NCBI GenBank assembly: GCA_044226485.1
Contig: JBGAGY010000015.1
Coordinates: 68,859 to 132,858 of the forward strand
Direction: 5' to 3'
From: UBA6663 sp044226485
GTDB lineage: Bacteria; Chloroflexota; Anaerolineae; Anaerolineales; UBA6663
DNA length: 64,000 nucleotides
Of this stretch, positions 61,301 to 64,000 are shown piece by piece. The notes beneath the pieces are model-generated. The model had not been told where the DNA came from. It saw nothing but the letters and a program-made list of their open reading frames with translations, and made no database searches. Every line of letters begins with the position of its first letter. The stretch's first letter is position 1. The position numbers were made by a program, and so were the translations under genes.

Positions 61301-64000
61301 CAGTCGAACGCATCTTCATCGCCATCAAGGCCGAGATGGACCGGCGCTCCAAGGCGCTGGCCGACGGCCGCGTCGGCGACCTTGTCGACTATCGCAAGCG
61401 CGTCATCCCGCGCCTCAAGCCCGACGACACGCTGCCGCAGACCTTCCCGCACCTGTTCGTGATCGTGGACGAGTTCGCTGAGATGATCGTCCAGAACCCG
61501 GACTACAAGCTCCAGTTCGAGCAGATCACGCGCCTCGGCCGCGCCTTCGGCGTCACCCTGATCCTGGCGACGCAACGGCCGGCTGGCGCGGTGTCGGACC
61601 AGATGCGCGCGAACATGAAGTTCCGCATCTGCCTGCGCGTCGAGACCGCCGACGACTCGAAAGAGTTGCTCAAACGGCCCGACGCGGCCACACTGCCGGC
61701 CATCGGCGGCCGCGGCTACGTCCAGATCGGCGGCGGCCCGCTCACCGAAGTGCAGGTGGCGCGCGCCGGTGGCGATTACACCGACGACCGGCCGGACCCC
61801 GTCTACCCGAGCGAGGAAGTGCTCGAGGCGCTCGGCCTGCGCGAGGACAACAAGCCCGGCCTGATGATCGACTGGATCGTCGGCGCGCTGGCTGCCGAGG
61901 CCAAGCGCCAGGGCGTCCCCAGGCAGTTCAAGCCGTGGCCCGATCCACTGCCCGAGACGTTGCCGCTCAACCAGCCGGTCGACGCGGCCTACATCGACCA
62001 CGGCCTGCGCGGCCCGACGATCGTCATCAACCCCGAGGTCAAGGCCTGGTGCGATAACGCCGAGGCCAAACCGATCTGGCAGCCCTTCGACTTCGGCGCG
62101 GGCAAGCCGCAGCCGGTCGAGATCAGCCTCGGCGTGATGGACAACCCGTATCTGGCCGAGCAGCGCGTCTTCGACCTCGATCTCACGGGCGATCCGCTGG
62201 CGGTCTGCGGCGCCTCGGGCCGCGGCAAGACCACGTTCCTGATGACCCTGGCGACCACGCTGGCGGCCAAGTACTCGCCGACCGACCTGCACATGTACGT
62301 GCTCGACTTCGGCCGCGGCGGCCTCAAGCAACTGCGGACGCTGCCGCACGTGGCCGGCGTGGTCAACGGCGGCGAAGACGAGCGCATCGAGCGCCTCTTC
62401 CGCGTGCTCTTCAGCACCATCAACGACCGCCAGCAGAAACTCGCGGCGTACGACTCGATGGCGGACTACAACGCCAAGAACCCGAACACGCCGATGCCGG
62501 CCGTGGTGGTGCTGATCGACAACGCCTCGGAGTTCAAGGAGACCTACGACCGGTTCCTGCTCGACCTGATCTCGCTCGTCCGCGACGGCCGCGCCTTCGG
62601 CGTGTACTTCGTCGCCGCCGGCGCGCTGATCACGGACATCCCGAGCAAGCTCTTCAACGTCCTTGGCCAGCGGGTCACCTTTGCGCAGGCCGACGTGCTC
62701 GACTACACCTCGATCGTCGGGCGCGGCTGGACGCGCATCAACGACGTGCCGGGGCGCGGCCTGGCAGTCGCCATGATCGACGGCAAGCCGCAGCCGCTCG
62801 AGTTCCATACCGCCATGCCCGTGATCGACGACGTGCCCGGCAGCCCGTACCGCGAGCTCTTCCGGCGGATGTCGGTCGCGTGGGAGGCATACGAACGCGA
62901 GAACCCGGCGATCCGCACGCGCAAGCCGCGGCCGATCGAGCCGCTGGCCACCCTGATCGACCTGCCGACCGTGCTCGGCACGCCGGTCACGATCCCGGAC
63001 AATGCCATCGCGGTGCCGCTGGGCATCAACGACCTCGACCGCGAACCGACGGTGCTCGACCTGACGACCAAGGGCCCCAACCTGCTGGTGATGGGCCCGC
63101 CCGTGGCCGGGAAGACGACCCTGCTGCGCTCGTTCGTCCTCGCACTGGCGCAGAAGTACTCGCCCGAGCGCCTCGGCCTGATCCTGGTCGACCCAAGCGA
63201 CGCGACCCGGCGCTTCTACAACTACGGCGTCGGCGAGCAGACGCTCGACAGGCTGCCGCACGTCCTCGCGGCGGTCGGCACCTCGGCCGAGATGGAGACG
63301 CTTGTCAAGCGACTGAAGGCCGAGTACGACGAGGAGACCGTGGCCAAGCTGAACGGCCAGAGCGCGGTTTTCGCCAAACAGGATCACACGAAGCGGACGG
63401 TGGTCATGATCATCGACCACTACGACGACATCGAGTCGATCAACAAGGCCAAGGTCTTCCAGGATCTGGCCGAGATCGGCAAGGGCAAGAACCTGCACCT
63501 TGTCTTGGGCGGAAGCCTCAACATCACGCGCACCAGCCTCGACGACGTCCGTAAGCGGGCCGAGTCGTCGCGCTACTCGATCATCCTGCAAGACTTCGAG
63601 ACCGTGCGTTATATGGGCGTGCGCGGCATCAACGCCTCGAGCATCAAGGATCTGCCGGCCGGGCGCGGCTTCGCGGTCAAGTCGATCAGCGCGGCGCTTG
63701 CGCAATTCGTCCTGCCCGTCATCGACGGCAAGAACGGCTTCTCGGCCGACGAGCAACTGGCCGGGCTGTTCAACGCGATCCGCCGACGCCACGGCAACGC
63801 ACGAGCGCGTTGGAGCTACTTCGGCGACGACCTGACCGCGCTCAACGAGGCCTTGGGCCTCGCGGCGACGGGCGCCCAGGCGGCCGGCGGTGCGCCAGCG
63901 GTCAGCGCCCAAGCCGCCTACGATGCCACGACGGCCTTCGAAATGGGCGAGGAGACCATCGACATCGACGCATTGCTCGCGCAGCAGGCCGCGGCCCTTC
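55390..64000 (+). CDS. Giant EccC/EssC-like type VII secretion ATPase with seven modules, 3' end outside the window
   Basis: The frame is open from 55390 to the right edge: at least 2870 residues. After a proline-rich N-terminus there are two membrane helices (about residues 38-54 and 58-78). Seven Walker A motifs follow. GTTGSGKSE is at 544, 1244 and 1912; GQSGRGKT or GASGRGKT at 928, 1604 and 2274; GPPVAGKTT at 2569. The first kind carries VLVDFKGGAAFEPF and an intact VVDEFAEM Walker B, like EccC domain 1. The second carries YALDFGRGGL and a Walker B altered to IDNFAEF, like domain 2. The last resembles domain 3. The order is thus D1-D2-D1-D2-D1-D2-D3, against D1-D2-D3 in standard EccC (about 1300-1500 residues). 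It is the motor expected to export the WXG100 substrates at 27-34 kb. The C-terminus is not seen. Confidence 0.95.
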   Translation, partial: MPIEYIDRPPRVQPELPVAQIPIPAPPSRANSSGQDILQMLLPLITIVGFVAASGTGNVMLILPMGGAMVASVGFSIYQSWKAGQAYKIKEKLYKDTLVELRQDMNRQHNAQRLHYRFNYPDVATLLDVAGRKEVSRFGSRLWERRPGDRDFGAVRIGIGSRPSTVTYVLQGGDAEESPLTRDAAQLAADSLVLSDVPITIPLRPAFAPAPMPPGGGDAGAAPAPGNSDGMLQAKHTLGIFGANPTQAADYARAMLAHFCGFHSAQDTRLYVVGHPHNEASWQWAEWLPHATVRGIGEDDEVGKPKQYDQLCFAPEGDKVQAFWKRIKKELDSRQVRLRDTSDDDKANIGDVTLPFLLVVVDLLGEMPEGSPLKEVSAEAVVATINGNGPTLGAAIVFLANSPTQVPSECQAMIEVAAVGEKTVFRYTEVGFNAARYLGTADLLNAQDARQQFAARIRRLELQRPFGSDLPRSVDLLQMETVLRGKRINTADKIPLPDNWKHSLVPKNQEWLSTPIGMVSSREVRHLIFSAKEGGDGVHGMIAGTTGSGKSELLLTMIAGMAIKYDPRIVNFVLVDFKGGAAFEPFKKLPHVVDILTNLEANAVERMFVAIQAVMEDRSTLLARANAKDLVDYRAKIAPKLGPDDDLPKTFPHLFIVVDEFAEMITQNPDYRAQFESITRLGRAFGVSLILATQRPAGVVSDQMRANMKFRICLRVETSEDSKELLGRPDAAFLPNLGGRGYIQVGNDILSAVQVARAGGDYTDDRTQTLPDVIWLDEQPSILSQQGPDAPLYSPQEVAEALGMKPGDVPTTLVDWIVGIAALRAKRDGVPVQTKPWPDPLPNDLSLTEPVDARYLNTERTLEANRRLTINPTLKNWLDNADEKPLWTVVDWKNPKPLRVDIGLIDNPYRAEQRLLTLDASEPMVILGQSGRGKTVFVKTLLTALAAQRSPDELHMYALDFGRGGLKGIKAIPHLGASIDASETARVDQLLRMLRNFINERQERLSKYANLADHNAKNPTNLLPEIVVVIDNFAEFKESYEQQLPELMALIRDGRAFGMYFVITAGTPGEVTAKLFNLLSQRLTFAQSDRMQYAEIVGAGARSFDNVPGRGLISVVVKDNPLPLEFHVGMPGVGESERAGYANADIDPYQLIAGRMERAWLSIGGKRPAAELPRSLSILDMFTLLEGRTMDRIGDLPIAENWRKSMLPENQEWLKSPIGLVSSKEVRTMSFHAQADGVHGMIAGTTGSGKSELLLTMIGAMAIKYDPRIVNFVMVDFKGGAAFEPFKKLPHTVDIATNLQGNAVERIFIAIKAEMDRRAALLARSRVDDLVKYRAKVVPQKRPDLPETFPHLFVVVDEFAEMISTNPEYKAQFESVTRLGRAYGVSLILATQRPAGVVSDQMRANMKFRVCLRVETPEDSKELLKKPDAARLPQIGGRGYIQAGTELLTEVQVARAGGDYTDDRPDPVYTTDEILTALGTTAETKPGLMIDWIVGALAAEAHRQGIPRQFKPWPDPLPEHLALNQPVDSTYINEGIAAGDNTVVLCPELKAWADNEEPVALWRPWHYQAPVPLKATFGIVDNPFRAEQRLLTLDMSSDPVAVFGASGRGKTTFIKSLLFSLAAQRSPNELHIYALDFGRGGLKSLRSLPHCGATIDSSQPERVEQLFRLLRGIMTERQEKLQKYASIEDYNAEHLDNPDAMFPAVVVAIDNFAEFKESYEYLLDELTGLIRDGRAFGISYVITASQINDVTNKLMNLLTQRVAFTLADASAYYDIVGRGALSLSNVPGRGLIAHEGQPLEFHVAMPTLAHEKDPYSRLAERMEKAWFDIGGKRPAAEIPRSINMLEMYTLILGKKIDRVGQIPIADNWRKSMVPDNQEWLNAPIGLISSKEIRSMKFSAKADGDGVHGMIAGTTGSGKSELLLTLIGAMAIKYDPRIVNFVLVDFKGGAAFEPFKKLPHCVDIATNLQGNAVERIFIAIKAEMDRRSKALADGRVGDLVDYRKRVIPRLKPDDTLPQTFPHLFVIVDEFAEMIVQNPDYKLQFEQITRLGRAFGVTLILATQRPAGAVSDQMRANMKFRICLRVETADDSKELLKRPDAATLPAIGGRGYVQIGGGPLTEVQVARAGGDYTDDRPDPVYPSEEVLEALGLREDNKPGLMIDWIVGALAAEAKRQGVPRQFKPWPDPLPETLPLNQPVDAAYIDHGLRGPTIVINPEVKAWCDNAEAKPIWQPFDFGAGKPQPVEISLGVMDNPYLAEQRVFDLDLTGDPLAVCGASGRGKTTFLMTLATTLAAKYSPTDLHMYVLDFGRGGLKQLRTLPHVAGVVNGGEDERIERLFRVLFSTINDRQQKLAAYDSMADYNAKNPNTPMPAVVVLIDNASEFKETYDRFLLDLISLVRDGRAFGVYFVAAGALITDIPSKLFNVLGQRVTFAQADVLDYTSIVGRGWTRINDVPGRGLAVAMIDGKPQPLEFHTAMPVIDDVPGSPYRELFRRMSVAWEAYERENPAIRTRKPRPIEPLATLIDLPTVLGTPVTIPDNAIAVPLGINDLDREPTVLDLTTKGPNLLVMGPPVAGKTTLLRSFVLALAQKYSPERLGLILVDPSDATRRFYNYGVGEQTLDRLPHVLAAVGTSAEMETLVKRLKAEYDEETVAKLNGQSAVFAKQDHTKRTVVMIIDHYDDIESINKAKVFQDLAEIGKGKNLHLVLGGSLNITRTSLDDVRKRAESSRYSIILQDFETVRYMGVRGINASSIKDLPAGRGFAVKSISAALAQFVLPVIDGKNGFSADEQLAGLFNAIRRRHGNARARWSYFGDDLTALNEALGLAATGAQAAGGAPAVSAQAAYDATTAFEMGEETIDIDALLAQQAAAL

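Noticed and set aside
60265..63912. A very long minus-strand open frame (about 1215 codons) opposite the EccC-like gene
   Set aside because: It is the complementary-strand shadow of a high-GC repeat-rich gene; its translation is Arg/Asp/Gly/His-rich with no domain, and it has no ribosome site.

Overview
The window is high-GC bacterial chromosome with dense gene packing. The mix suggests a Chloroflexota-like heterotroph, but no rRNA or other marker fixes the lineage. The supporting mix is NarL-type histidine kinases, Hanks-type kinases, WXG100 proteins with an FtsK/EccC ATPase, a PPi-type phosphofructokinase beside a DhnA-type aldolase, and many long intergenic inverted repeats. I saw no rRNA, tRNA, CRISPR array, transposase or phage gene.

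Layout: 1-3 kb has a partial leucine-rich-repeat gene, moaD/moaE and a threonine synthase. 3-8.7 kb is a minus-strand fatty-acid oxidation operon (TetR, acyl-CoA dehydrogenase, FadB-like, thiolase) whose operator overlaps the tetR start. 8.8-10.4 kb is a CPA2 antiporter overlapping a small PII-like gene. 10.8-16.2 kb is a kinase, secreted protein and ADP-ribosylglycohydrolase operon. 16.3-27.4 kb holds a CAP-domain protein, two paralogous PDZ-like membrane histidine kinases, an enolase-superfamily enzyme, arginase, two lipoproteins and a two-component system that ends at a suspicious G10/C27 tract.

27.5-35.6 kb is a type VII secretion (ESX-like) substrate island. It has four small WXG100-type proteins, two large effectors sharing one WXG100 head, two EspG-like candidate chaperones, two candidate immunity proteins, and a convergent membrane pseudokinase. 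The matching motor lies at the right edge (55.4 kb to beyond the window). It is a giant EccC-like ATPase of more than 2870 residues with seven nucleotide-binding modules in the order D1-D2-D1-D2-D1-D2-D3, against three in ordinary EccC/EssC.

35.9-44.7 kb is a glycerol region: a histidine kinase, a response regulator and a glycerol-kinase paralog with lost catalytic residues, then a frameshifted aquaporin, an intact GlpK, and a GlpA catalytic core followed by SdhB-, SdhC- and SdhD-like genes with no SdhA. This last set predicts a glycerol-3-phosphate:quinone oxidoreductase built on a succinate-dehydrogenase chassis. 44.9-55.2 kb carries a membrane glycosyltransferase, PPi-PFK and class I aldolase (divergent), and a surface-polysaccharide cluster (AsnB-like, Wzx-like flippase, GT4, epimerase).

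The most novel candidates are the seven-module EccC with its WXG100 effector island, the GlpA-SdhBCD hybrid complex, and the two-component system coupled to a pseudo-glycerol kinase.
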